Positions 1-7,494 of a stretch of DNA of 24,953 bases are shown one piece after another. This DNA comes from a virus. The stretch is from positions 1 through 24,953 of the IMG/VR virus record IMGVR_UViG_3300005914_000087; one strand, 5' to 3'. Numbering within the stretch: position 1 is the first letter of the stretch; each line of letters opens with the position of its first letter. Made by a program: the position numbers and the translations under genes. The notes under the pieces were generated by a model, which was not told where the DNA came from, ran no database searches, and worked only from the letters and a program-made list of their open reading frames with translations.

Positions 1-1607
1 TTGTTACTTTAATTAACTCAGTCGATACAACTAACGATACAGCATTCGCAGGATTTGTAACATCTAGTAACAGTAGATCAACTAACATTGAAACAAGTGT
101 AACAAACTTAAGCTCATCAGCTCATACAGCTAACAATCAAGTAACATCAGCATTCATAGCAGCGGATTCTATTCTATCAAGTTCAGCTCATACTCAAAGA
201 GTAGCTATTGAAAGCGGATTAACTTCGGATATAGCAACAGCTAAATCTGAAGCAGGAGTTATTGCTCAAGGATATGTTGATACATTAAGCGGATCAGCTC
301 ATACTCAAAGAGTAGCAATAAGCGCATCAATTGCAACTACAATTAGCGGATTAACTAGCGACTATACGGAATTAACAAACATTCCAGCAGGAATTGTTTC
401 TTCTTCTACACAGACAGTTAGTTTGCTCTCTAATCAGAACATAAATTTAGGATCAGGTACAATTACAGGTTCATTTAACGGAGATGGTTCAAACTTAACT
501 GGTTTAACAGTTGCACAATCTGCAACAGTAGTAGATAATTTTACGAGTGCAACTTCTGTTGTAACGACTCACAACTTCGGGTCTAAAAACGTAATAGTGA
601 CTGCATACGATAGTAACGATGCACAACTCATACCATCTTCTGTAATTACCACTACAGACAATACAGTAACAGTAACATTCTCAGAAACAACCACAGGTAG
701 GGTAATTGTAGGACAGGGTGGACATGTAGTTTCCGGCTCAGTTCCTTTCGCTAATATAACTCTTAAACCAGTAGGATTAGTATCAGGTTCAAGCCAAGTA
801 GAAATAGGAAGCGTAACTGGATTTACAGCGTATAGTAGTTCGGTAGAAGCTAAGATAGCAGCTTTAGATGGAACATACGCAACAGATACAGATGTATTAT
901 CTTTATCAGGTTCAGCACATACTCAAAGAACAGCTATTGAAACTGGATTAACTTCTGATATAGCAACAGCTAAGAGTGAAGCAGGAGTTATTGCTCAAGG
1001 ATATGTTGATACACTAAGCGGATCAGCTCATATTCAAAGAACATCAATAAGCAGCTCAATTGCAACAACAATCTCAGGACTAAGTTCAACATTAACCATT
1101 AAGGGTGATACAGGTCTAGCAACAGATGGTGTAAACCTAGTAAATGATCAGTTAACAGTAAAAGGAGCATCAGGACAAATAACAACCACAGTAGCAGATA
1201 ATGAAATTACAGTAGGATTTGTTACTAACCCAACAGTATCTGGAAACTTAACAGTAACAGGGGATTTAACAGTAACGGGCACTACTTTTGAAGCTCAGAT
1301 TACAAACCTGAACGTAGAGGATAGGTTTATACTTCTTAATTCCGGGAGTACAACAGGGGACTCGGGTATTATATTCGGAGGTTCAGATGGAACTGCAAAT
1401 GCAGGATCTGGACTATTCTTCGATAACCCAGCCGGAGTATTCGGATTTGCATCAGCTATTGGATCAGCAGATATAAGTGCAACACATACATCTAAATTAG
1501 GTAACATTGAAACTACAACTTCTGCACCAAGTGGAGCACCAACATTCCAAGGAGCTGGTACAATCCATATAAATTCAACAACAGGAGATGTATTTATATA
1601 TAGTTAA
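1..1607 (+). CDS. Phage tail-fibre/structural protein, 5' end outside the window
   Basis: The reading frame is open from base 3 to the stop at 1605-1607, so the true start lies upstream of the window. A TTG at 423 could mark a shorter form, but the same frame and amino-acid style continue upstream, so it is probably internal. The protein is rich in Ser, Thr, Ala and Gly, with typical fibre segments: GSFNGDGSNLTGL, LTVTGDLTVTGTTF and NLNVEDRFILLNSGS. A unit containing SGSAHTQR and SDIATAKSEAGVIAQGYVDT occurs twice, 243 codons apart. A beta-rich segment at about 531-722 resembles the C-terminus of the protein at 1938-2513. These features fit a trimeric fibre shaft with an exposed C-terminus. 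It is the first of several virion fibre genes here. The exact fibre type (long, short or neck whisker) cannot be told from the sequence. Confidence 0.85.
   Translation, partial: VTLINSVDTTNDTAFAGFVTSSNSRSTNIETSVTNLSSSAHTANNQVTSAFIAADSILSSSAHTQRVAIESGLTSDIATAKSEAGVIAQGYVDTLSGSAHTQRVAISASIATTISGLTSDYTELTNIPAGIVSSSTQTVSLLSNQNINLGSGTITGSFNGDGSNLTGLTVAQSATVVDNFTSATSVVTTHNFGSKNVIVTAYDSNDAQLIPSSVITTTDNTVTVTFSETTTGRVIVGQGGHVVSGSVPFANITLKPVGLVSGSSQVEIGSVTGFTAYSSSVEAKIAALDGTYATDTDVLSLSGSAHTQRTAIETGLTSDIATAKSEAGVIAQGYVDTLSGSAHIQRTSISSSIATTISGLSSTLTIKGDTGLATDGVNLVNDQLTVKGASGQITTTVADNEITVGFVTNPTVSGNLTVTGDLTVTGTTFEAQITNLNVEDRFILLNSGSTTGDSGIIFGGSDGTANAGSGLFFDNPAGVFGFASAIGSADISATHTSKLGNIETTTSAPSGAPTFQGAGTIHINSTTGDVFIYS
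182..350 (+). repeat. Intragenic repeat in the fibre gene, copy 1
   Basis: About 169 bases encoding SSAHTQRVAIESGLTSDIAT and the residues after it recur 729 bases downstream at 911-1079 with scattered, mostly silent, differences. The spacing is a whole number of codons, so the repeat keeps the reading frame. It looks like duplication of a shaft module inside a fibre gene. Confidence 0.85.
911..1079 (+). repeat. Intragenic repeat in the fibre gene, copy 2
   Basis: Second copy of the unit at 182-350. The core encoding AKSEAGVIAQGYVDTLSGSA is identical at protein level. Changes in the flanks (for example RVAIES to RTAIET) show that the copies have diverged. Confidence 0.85.
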
Positions 1608-1619
1608 TAAGTAAACAAA

Positions 1620-1820
1620 ATGTTTAAAAGGTTTTTTAAAATGGGAATAAACAGAACAGACAAACAAGTAGGGGATAATGATAACTTAGTCTCTTTTAAT
1701 GAAAAAGAGGCTAATTTTATCATCGCCAAATTAAGACAGGCACCTTACCAGGGAACAGAGTTTGAAACATTCTACCAAGTAATTTTAAAGCTACAAAAAA
1801 TAGCAGAGAAGAAACAATAA
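1620..1820 (+). CDS. Small protein of unknown function (66 residues)
   Basis: The ATG at 1620 follows the fibre gene stop by 12 bases, with an A-rich leader (GTAAACAAA) and no Shine-Dalgarno sequence. A second ATG at 1641 would give a 59-residue form beginning MGINRTDKQ and is a fair alternative start. The protein is charged and mostly helical in composition, with no signal peptide or membrane segment. The C-terminal half (FNEKEANFIIAKLRQAPYQG, then a helix ending in KKQ) looks like a small helical bundle. It is the last gene before a strong terminator, so it is probably co-transcribed with the fibre gene. I do not recognise the family; a small virion-associated or assembly protein is possible. 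Confidence 0.7.
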   Translation: MFKRFFKMGINRTDKQVGDNDNLVSFNEKEANFIIAKLRQAPYQGTEFETFYQVILKLQKIAEKKQ

Positions 1821-1828
1821 GTAAAAGT

Positions 1829-1848
1829 AGGCCTTCGGGCCTTTTTTT
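1829..1848 (+). terminator. Rho-independent terminator
   Basis: A five-pair stem AGGCC / GGCCT closed by a TTCG tetraloop is followed at once by a run of seven T, 9 bases after the stop of the 66-residue gene. This is a textbook intrinsic terminator ending the leftmost transcription unit. Its right arm can also pair with a site at 1884-1892. Confidence 0.9.
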
Positions 1849-1863
1849 ATTATATTTTAATAC

Positions 1864-1870
1864 TATTTAT
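1864..1870 (+). promoter_or_regulatory. Possible promoter element (TATTTAT), weak copy
   Basis: CTATTTATTGTAA lies just after the terminator and 74 bases upstream of the next ATG at 1938. It matches the TATTTAT core found upstream of other structural genes here but not the full 12-base form. A new transcript is expected in this gap because a terminator precedes it. Confidence 0.35.
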
Positions 1871-1937
1871 TGTAAAGTATTATAGGCCCGAAAGGGAAGT
1901 GGACTTAGTAATAAGTAGCCAACCGTAATTAAGTAAT

Positions 1938-2513
1938 ATGCCAAACTGGAAAAAACTAATAGTGAGTGGGTCAGACGCCACTTTAAACTCGTTGAATGTA
2001 ACTGCGACTGTAACTGCAAATGAAATTACTGCGGAAACAATCACCACCACTACATTTAATACATTAGTAATTTCCTCCTCAGTACTTTTTACTTCCGGCT
2101 CAAACATTATAGGGGACGAATTAACCGATCACCATCAAATTACCGGTTCAGTCTCCATAACAGGATCATTATCTCTCAACGGTACATCAGTAGATCCTTT
2201 ATCGTATACCCCCCTTACTACACATACCGCTACTTCAAGTTCACTTGCAAGTAATATAAATATATTATTTACAGCTTCTAGTTCATTAGATACAGAGGTT
2301 AGTAGTTTAAAAGCATATACATACAGAGCATCACTAACTGGTTCAACTTCATACACTGTAACACATAGTCTTAATGAAGATTACCCAATAGTGCAGCTGT
2401 ATGATACAGATAAAAAACAAGTAATCCCGGCAGATATAATTTCCCTTACAGGTAATACCACACAAATAGATTTTAGTAGTAGTTTTAACGGATTAGTTGT
2501 AGTCACTAAATAG
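1938..2513 (+). CDS. Phage fibre/adaptor structural protein
   Basis: The 191-residue protein begins MPNWKKLIVSGSDATLNSLN, an opening I associate with structural proteins of marine phages. It continues with Ser/Thr-rich beta repeats (DELTDHHQITGSVSITGSLS). Residues 131-191 form a beta-rich end (STSYTVTHSLNEDYPIVQLY, then IPADI and LVVVTK) that resembles an internal segment of the fibre protein ending at 1607. The ATG at 1938 follows TAAGTAAT with no Shine-Dalgarno sequence. It sits alone between the terminator gap and the S74 fibre gene. Its length suits a short fibre, tip or connector that binds another fibre subunit. The virion-protein call is fairly secure; the exact position in the particle is not. 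Confidence 0.8.
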   Translation: MPNWKKLIVSGSDATLNSLNVTATVTANEITAETITTTTFNTLVISSSVLFTSGSNIIGDELTDHHQITGSVSITGSLSLNGTSVDPLSYTPLTTHTATSSSLASNINILFTASSSLDTEVSSLKAYTYRASLTGSTSYTVTHSLNEDYPIVQLYDTDKKQVIPADIISLTGNTTQIDFSSSFNGLVVVTK

Positions 2514-2532
2514 AGTAAACGAAAGAACAGCC

Positions 2533-2544
2533 ATATTTATTATA
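2533..2544 (+). promoter_or_regulatory. Putative late promoter motif ATATTTATWATA
   Basis: ATATTTATTATA lies in the 57-base gap before the S74 fibre gene, its TATTTAT core 37 bases upstream of the ATG. The same 12-base pattern occurs before the tail sheath and tail tube genes. In AT-rich DNA chance matches are expected, so this is a candidate only. Confidence 0.45.
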
Positions 2545-2570
2545 AATCAAACACAATAAATTTTTAACAA

Positions 2571-3809
2571 ATGAGAATAGATAATCCAATTTCATCTAAT
2601 GCACAAATCACAGGCTCCTTCACAGGCTCCTTTAAGGGCGATGGAACCCTATTAACAGGTGTAACAGCAGAGTGGGATGGATCTCACAATGGAAACGGCT
2701 CAATCACAGGAAGTCTTAACGTTTCTAGCAACATTGTAGTTGGTGGAACAGTAGATGGAAGAGATTTAGCTACCGATGGTATAAAACTAGACGGTATTGA
2801 AGCATCTGCAACAGCAGACCAAACAGGAGCAGAAATTAAAACTGCTTATGAAGGAGAAACTGATACGAATGCTTTTGATGATGCAGCAGTAACTAAATTA
2901 GCAAATATTGAAGCCTCTGCAACAGCCGATCAATCAGCAGCAGAAATTTTATCTGCAATACTAACAGTAGATGGAGCAGGATCAGGATTAGATGCAGACT
3001 TATTAGACGGACAATCAGCAGCTTATTATAGTACAGCTACAGCTGTAGACTTAAAAGCAGACATAGCTTCTCCAACCTTTACAGGAGTAGTGACAATAAC
3101 CACAGCAGATTCTAATGATAATAGTACTAAAGCCGCTTCAACAGCCTTCGTACAAACAGAAATATCTGATTTAATAGGGGGTGCCGGAGCAGCATTTGAT
3201 ACCCTATTAGAAATATCAGCAAGTATTGCAAATGGTGATTCTGATGTAGTTGCTTTAACAGCAACGGTAAGCGGTAAATTACAGAAAGACCAAAACTTAT
3301 CAGACTTAACAGATGCAGGATCAGCAAGAACAAACTTAGGAATTGCTGGGGGGACAGTAGGGCATTTTCTTAAACATGACGGTACATTTGGATTACCTGC
3401 TTATACAGTAGACACAGATACAACATATACAGGAGGAACAGGTATTACATTGACCGGTACATCTTTTGCCATCGGCCAAGCAGTAGCCACTACTTCTGAT
3501 GTAACATTTAACACTGTAACTGCCACAGGAAACATAACAGCTTACTCTGATGCACGTCTTAAAACAGACGTTAAAACAATCGAAGGAGCTTTAGATAAAA
3601 CTAATAGCCTAAGAGGTGTGGAATATACACGTATAGCTGATAACAGTAAATCAATAGGTGTAATCGCCCAAGAATTAGAAGCAATTATACCGGAACTAGT
3701 ATTAACAGATTCAGAAGGAATGAAATCGGTTAATTATTCACAGCTTACAGGGTTATTAATAGAAGCAGTAAAAGAATTATCTGCTAAAGTAGATCAATTG
3801 ACAAAATAA
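2571..3809 (+). CDS. Tail fibre with C-terminal S74 intramolecular chaperone
   Basis: A 412-residue fibre protein. The N-terminus has GSFTGSFKGDGTLLTGV, then two GIEASATADQ-type repeats (near residues 75 and 110), a phage tail-fibre repeat SPTFTGVVTITTADSNDNST followed by KAASTAFV, and NLSDLTDAGSARTNLGI. The last ~90 residues are a peptidase S74 / endosialidase chaperone domain: SDARLK with the expected Ser326 and Lys331 five residues apart, then GVIAQELEAIIPELV and a final coiled coil (LIEAVKELSAKVDQL). In this family the domain drives trimer folding and then cuts itself off using the Ser-Lys pair. Both residues are present, so self-cleavage just before Ser326 is likely. The protein is probably the main receptor-contacting fibre or one of its subunits. 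Confidence 0.92.
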   Translation: MRIDNPISSNAQITGSFTGSFKGDGTLLTGVTAEWDGSHNGNGSITGSLNVSSNIVVGGTVDGRDLATDGIKLDGIEASATADQTGAEIKTAYEGETDTNAFDDAAVTKLANIEASATADQSAAEILSAILTVDGAGSGLDADLLDGQSAAYYSTATAVDLKADIASPTFTGVVTITTADSNDNSTKAASTAFVQTEISDLIGGAGAAFDTLLEISASIANGDSDVVALTATVSGKLQKDQNLSDLTDAGSARTNLGIAGGTVGHFLKHDGTFGLPAYTVDTDTTYTGGTGITLTGTSFAIGQAVATTSDVTFNTVTATGNITAYSDARLKTDVKTIEGALDKTNSLRGVEYTRIADNSKSIGVIAQELEAIIPELVLTDSEGMKSVNYSQLTGLLIEAVKELSAKVDQLTK

Positions 3810-3818
3810 AAAATTAAA

Positions 3819-4367
3819 ATGGGTTTTATAGTAAATGTTGACTTGGAGACAAGTGAAGGTCCCTCACACGAGGTATATGTAAGAATAGAAAGTCTTACCT
3901 ATAATAAAGTTGCAAACGATATAGCAGTACAGTTAACGTACTGGTTGGATCAAAGTTACGCTCTGAAGTTTAATAGAGAGTATTTAGACGAAGAACCAAA
4001 AAATGCAACCGGGCTAGTACAGGAAAGGTTACTCTACTTTGATAATACGGATAGTGAGGGGATAGAAGTTTTAGTCCCACACTTTTTTAAAACATCCGTT
4101 TCAACACAAAAAGAAGTAGAATTACCCATTTTTGAAGAAAGAGAAGTTAAAAAGGAAGTCCCTTATATAAGCTTTGATGAAGAAGGAGAAGCCATAACCC
4201 TCTATAAAACAGTCACCATAAAAGAGAAAGTAGAAATAGGAACTAAAATAGAAGTTAGAGAGGTAGTAGATACATCCTTACTTGATAATACGTTTGGTTT
4301 CGTTTACAGTAGAGTAAAAGAAGAACTAACAAAATGGTTCCCAAATAAAACAATTGAAATTAGATAA
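3819..4367 (+). CDS. Unrecognised protein, probably virion-associated (182 residues)
   Basis: Starts 9 bases after the S74 fibre stop, with the leader AAAATTAAA. The protein is acidic and mixed alpha/beta. Residues ~100-150 are charged and partly repetitive (VELPIFEEREVKKEVPYISF, then VTIKEKVEIGTKIEVREVV), which suggests extended strands or a stalk. There is no signal peptide, membrane segment or known catalytic motif. Its place between two fibre-type genes suggests a tail or fibre accessory protein, for example an assembly factor. I do not recognise the family. Confidence 0.7.
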   Translation: MGFIVNVDLETSEGPSHEVYVRIESLTYNKVANDIAVQLTYWLDQSYALKFNREYLDEEPKNATGLVQERLLYFDNTDSEGIEVLVPHFFKTSVSTQKEVELPIFEEREVKKEVPYISFDEEGEAITLYKTVTIKEKVEIGTKIEVREVVDTSLLDNTFGFVYSRVKEELTKWFPNKTIEIR

Positions 4368-4370
4368 AAA

Positions 4371-4823
4371 ATGGCAATATACACATACGGTGCAGGAGCA
4401 GTCGGATTTAACACCTTTCAAACTTGGGCAAATAATGTTAGCAGTGGTACCAATATCACCCTATCAGATGCAACATCAGACTTTTCACCAGCCAATACCG
4501 CTCCGTATTCGGTATCTGAATTTGGACCAAATACAGTCATATTTTACGGAACAGTTACTGCAGGCTCCGGCGGTGAAGTAGGGATTACAGCACCCTATAC
4601 AGCTGCAAATACAACAGGATCTCATACAATTAAAAACGTTTTACTAAGCTCCTACTCAGTTACTCTGTCAGCATTACAGACATACCCGAATACTTTTCAT
4701 TCTTGGAGAACAGCAACAGGTGGTGGCGGTACACAATTAGGTACCTCAACTACACTAACAATATCTACAGGCAGCTCTTCAACAATAAAGGATACTACAA
4801 TATACTACGCATACTTTGTATAA
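4371..4823 (+). CDS. Ser/Thr/Gly-rich probable structural protein (150 residues)
   Basis: Starts three bases after the previous stop (TAAAAAATG). The composition is very rich in Ser, Thr, Gly and Ala, with alternating hydrophobic residues typical of beta-structured virion proteins. The C-terminal part (LQTYPNTFHSWRTATGGGGT, then STTLTISTGSS) loosely recalls Listeria-Bacteroides-type surface repeats, which have an F-x-W core followed by GG and a Thr-rich strand; this is only a resemblance. It is the last clearly structural-type gene before the enzyme block. Possible roles are a fibre tip, decoration protein or adhesin-like subunit. Confidence 0.65.
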   Translation: MAIYTYGAGAVGFNTFQTWANNVSSGTNITLSDATSDFSPANTAPYSVSEFGPNTVIFYGTVTAGSGGEVGITAPYTAANTTGSHTIKNVLLSSYSVTLSALQTYPNTFHSWRTATGGGGTQLGTSTTLTISTGSSSTIKDTTIYYAYFV

Positions 4824-4844
4824 GAAATAATAAAATGAAAGGTT

Positions 4845-5699
4845 TTGAATGTAATTTGGGTTTTAGAGAATATAGAAAAAAATAAAAACTTCTACAGTAG
4901 GTTTAATATACTGCTACTTATAACCTCAACTATCCTTTGGAAAAGAAATCATCCGGAGGATATTTGCATTTTATATGCAGATGATATGACTATAGATCTT
5001 CTAGATAGATTAAAAGTTTTAGAGATCTGGGATAAAATCAAAAACCTACCAAACCCTATAAACGTAAATAAGACTGTGTTTTGGGCATCCGCAAAACTTC
5101 AAGTACTAGCAGAGGTAGATACACCGGTTATTCTTATGGATAATGATACCCATGTGTACGCACCGATTAAAAAATATTTAGATACTAGTAACGTATACGT
5201 AACAAACTACGAAATAGGAAAAGGATATTACCCTACCTCTATAGATCCCTACGTACGAAAACTATCTTATAGACCAAGATGGAAAACAGAATCAGTTAAT
5301 GTATCCTTCTTACAATTACCAAACCCGGAATTTACAAGAAAATATGCTAACCAGAGCATCCAGATGATGGAGGAGTTCACTCTACATAAAGCACCTAATC
5401 CTCAGTACTTAATTTTTGCAGAACAATTATTTTTACGTCATTTATTAGTTAAGGAAGAAATAATGTATAGACCTTTAATTACTAACAGTTGGGACTGTAA
5501 AGGTCTAAAATGGAATGAAGACGATAATAAAGGTCTTTGGAAAGTAGAAGAATCTAGAAAGTACTTTAAACATTACGGACCAGAGAAGAAACATATACTT
5601 CAAAGCATTTATGGAGAGAATTACGAAAGAGAAATGAAACATTTGGTAAATTGCATAAATTTTCATAACTTGGATCTAGCGAGTATAAAAAACAGATAA
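4845..5699 (+). CDS. DxD glycosyltransferase-like protein; start uncertain
   Basis: The frame allows a TTG start at 4845, giving 284 residues (MNVIWVLENIEKN). An ATG in the usual position at 4835 is one base out of frame and reads only 16 codons. With one T fewer in the TTTT run at 4843-4846, the ATG would read MKGLNVIWVLENI, so a homopolymer indel is likely. The protein has an N-terminal sugar-nucleotide-type fold: ILYADD near residue 45, FWASAKLQVLAEVDTPVILM, and then Asp99-Asn-Asp101, a DxD metal site. EQLFLRHLL follows further on. This resembles GT-A-type glycosyltransferases acting on surface sugars. No membrane segment is seen. It is the first gene of the enzyme block, one base before the methyltransferase gene. 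The fold is moderately sure; the donor and acceptor are unknown. Confidence 0.65.
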   Translation: MNVIWVLENIEKNKNFYSRFNILLLITSTILWKRNHPEDICILYADDMTIDLLDRLKVLEIWDKIKNLPNPINVNKTVFWASAKLQVLAEVDTPVILMDNDTHVYAPIKKYLDTSNVYVTNYEIGKGYYPTSIDPYVRKLSYRPRWKTESVNVSFLQLPNPEFTRKYANQSIQMMEEFTLHKAPNPQYLIFAEQLFLRHLLVKEEIMYRPLITNSWDCKGLKWNEDDNKGLWKVEESRKYFKHYGPEKKHILQSIYGENYEREMKHLVNCINFHNLDLASIKNR

Positions 5700-5700
5700 A

Positions 5701-6462
5701 ATGTCTATAGTAAATAAAGAGTATGTACGTACTCATGTTACAAATAACAAGGTTATAACTACTACTCCCGACGGCAAAGAAGTACTTTCATATAGATCCG
5801 TTCCATTTAGATGGACCCATGGAGCTACTGAAGAATACCTAGGAGACGGCCTTCTCATATACACTATTATACAGTTAATGAAGTACAAAATAGTAGTGTG
5901 CTTGGGTTCAGGTGGGGGGTTTATACCCCGTATAATGACACAAGCCCGGTTGGACTTACACGATCAAAGTATATTTGAAGGAAATAAAGACTACAATTGG
6001 GGGGATATAGGGGCAACTTACCTTGTAGATGCAGCCAATGGAGTAGGAGGTACACCTGATTACTTAGAAGATGATTCTTACTTTAGATACCAGTTTAATC
6101 CAAGATTTATAAAAGATACAACAGAGAATGCGTATTACAACTTCTTTGTAAAACAGGATATTAAAATAGATTTTCTGCATATAGATGCTGGACATTCTTA
6201 CGAAGATGTTAAACAGGATTTTGAATTATACTCAAAACTCCTAGCTCCAAACGGAATGATATCTATTCACGATACAGATGAAAGATTTCAAAAAGAGCTT
6301 ATTATTACAGAAGATGAAAAAGAGTACTACGACCTATTCGAAGGTCCACCGCGTTTTATTAAAGAAATAGGACCAGAATGGAAACAATTCAACTTCTTCA
6401 ATACAGGTCAATTAGCAAATAAACCATCCTCAACAGGAATAACACTTTTACAACGTGCTTAA
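5701..6462 (+). CDS. Class I SAM-dependent methyltransferase
   Basis: A 253-residue protein. VVCLGSGGGFIPRIM (residues 65-79) is the glycine-rich SAM-binding motif I. IDFLHIDAGHSYEDVKQDF (residues 156-174) and LLAPNGMISIHDTD (180-193) are the strand 4 and 5 motifs of the Methyltransf_24 type, often found in O-methyltransferases of surface polysaccharide pathways. It follows the glycosyltransferase by one base and its end overlaps the next gene by eight bases, so it belongs to the same operon. Methylation of a sugar hydroxyl is the likeliest role given the neighbours, but a small-molecule or protein substrate cannot be excluded. Confidence 0.85.
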   Translation: MSIVNKEYVRTHVTNNKVITTTPDGKEVLSYRSVPFRWTHGATEEYLGDGLLIYTIIQLMKYKIVVCLGSGGGFIPRIMTQARLDLHDQSIFEGNKDYNWGDIGATYLVDAANGVGGTPDYLEDDSYFRYQFNPRFIKDTTENAYYNFFVKQDIKIDFLHIDAGHSYEDVKQDFELYSKLLAPNGMISIHDTDERFQKELIITEDEKEYYDLFEGPPRFIKEIGPEWKQFNFFNTGQLANKPSSTGITLLQRA

Positions 6463-7294
6463 TTTAGTTACAGTAGTTGGAGAAAATACACACATACTCC
6501 CTCATATGTTAAAACACTATGAAGACGTAGTGGATAAAGTATATGTAGTGGTATATAGACAGTCGGAAAGAGATGATATATTAGAAAAAGTAGAAGAACT
6601 AGGCATAACCCCCTATAAGGTTATAACCGAATCAAAGTATAATTGGAACAAAGTAACACAGTTGTATAATGAAACCAAAAAAACAAAACCCAATGATTGG
6701 TGGATAGTATCAGATGATGATGAACTACAGGTATACCCTCACCCAATTGAAGACATTATTAACAAGTGCGAAAGACATCAATATACCTTTGTCACAGGGG
6801 GGTTCTTAGATAGAATAGGTAGGGATGGTACTTTCCCAATAGTAACGAGAGACACTAACTTACACACATCTTTCCCTTTAGCAGGATTTTTTAGGTACCC
6901 GATGTCAGGGGCTTGCCCAAACAAGGTAACCTTAATGAAAGGACACCAGGATATAACATCCGGTCAACATTACGCACAATTTCCGGACGGTACAAATAGT
7001 TGGGGAAAGTCTCACCCAAAGAGAATGCCGATAGAAGAGTGTTTTACTCAAGTTCACCATTTTAAATGGGATTCAACTTGTATTAGTAGGATTAAAAAGG
7101 TTGCTAATACAAATATGAAGTATGCGTACTCAAAAGAGTATGAAACTATGTATAACGCAATTAAAATGTTTGATTTTAAAATAGATATAAATAATCCTGA
7201 GTTTTTAGTCGAGACTTTACTAGAAAGTTCTTATATTGAGTATATGGATTATTCTAAATGGAATACATTAATTAATAAAATAGTTACAATATGA
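6455..7294 (+). CDS. GT2-like glycosyltransferase
   Basis: A 279-residue protein starting at a GTG (GTGCTTAAT) that overlaps the methyltransferase end by eight bases. The N-terminus (LVTVVGENTHILPHMLKHYE) matches the opening of 'glycosyltransferase-like 2' domains, which act through polite inverting GT-A folds. WWIVSDDDELQVYP (residues 82-95) holds the acidic DxD-type metal/nucleotide-sugar site. A later HHFKWD (201-206) is the motif that typically closes the acceptor side of this family. There is no membrane helix, so it is probably soluble. Its end overlaps the next start by four bases (ATGA). The donor sugar is unknown. Confidence 0.78.
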   Translation: MLNLVTVVGENTHILPHMLKHYEDVVDKVYVVVYRQSERDDILEKVEELGITPYKVITESKYNWNKVTQLYNETKKTKPNDWWIVSDDDELQVYPHPIEDIINKCERHQYTFVTGGFLDRIGRDGTFPIVTRDTNLHTSFPLAGFFRYPMSGACPNKVTLMKGHQDITSGQHYAQFPDGTNSWGKSHPKRMPIEECFTQVHHFKWDSTCISRIKKVANTNMKYAYSKEYETMYNAIKMFDFKIDINNPEFLVETLLESSYIEYMDYSKWNTLINKIVTI

Positions 7295-7494
7295 GCAGCG
7301 AAAAATTAACAGAATACCAAAAACTGTCGCTAGAATTAAAAGAAAGACAGGTAAAAGCTAGTGAAAAGATAGCTACTAGTTTAGATGCACTTACTTTATG
7401 GTTTGAAGAAATAGATAAAGAAGACTGGGATAATAGATTACAATTCTACCTAAACGAATTTCACAAATTAGTACCAGAGGATGTAGATGCATAA
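7291..7494 (+). CDS. Small helical protein of unknown function (67 residues)
   Basis: Starts at an ATGA overlap with the upstream glycosyltransferase gene and ends eight bases into the next gene, so translation is tightly coupled on both sides. The protein is highly charged and helical (LTEYQKLSLELKERQVKASE), then has a Trp-rich helix (ALTLWFEEIDKEDWDNRLQF). It has no membrane segment. A coiled-coil partner or scaffold for one of the flanking glycosyltransferases is plausible from position only. I do not recognise the family. Confidence 0.7.
   Translation: MSSEKLTEYQKLSLELKERQVKASEKIATSLDALTLWFEEIDKEDWDNRLQFYLNEFHKLVPEDVDA

Noticed and set aside
423-425. TTG as the true start of the first fibre gene
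   Set aside because: The frame stays open to the window start with the same repeat units upstream, so the gene begins before the window.
182-1079. Repeated units that could suggest a CRISPR-like or other noncoding array
   Set aside because: Only two copies, 729 bases apart, both inside one open reading frame and in phase with it.
3127-3333. Minus-strand open frame inside the S74 fibre gene, and similar antisense frames elsewhere
   Set aside because: They lie opposite well-supported genes, have biased residue content and lack any recognisable motif; they follow from the composition of the plus-strand genes.
4354-4581. Alternative plus-strand frame overlapping the 4371-4823 gene
   Set aside because: It overlaps the better-supported gene almost fully in another frame, and its residues show no domain-like pattern.
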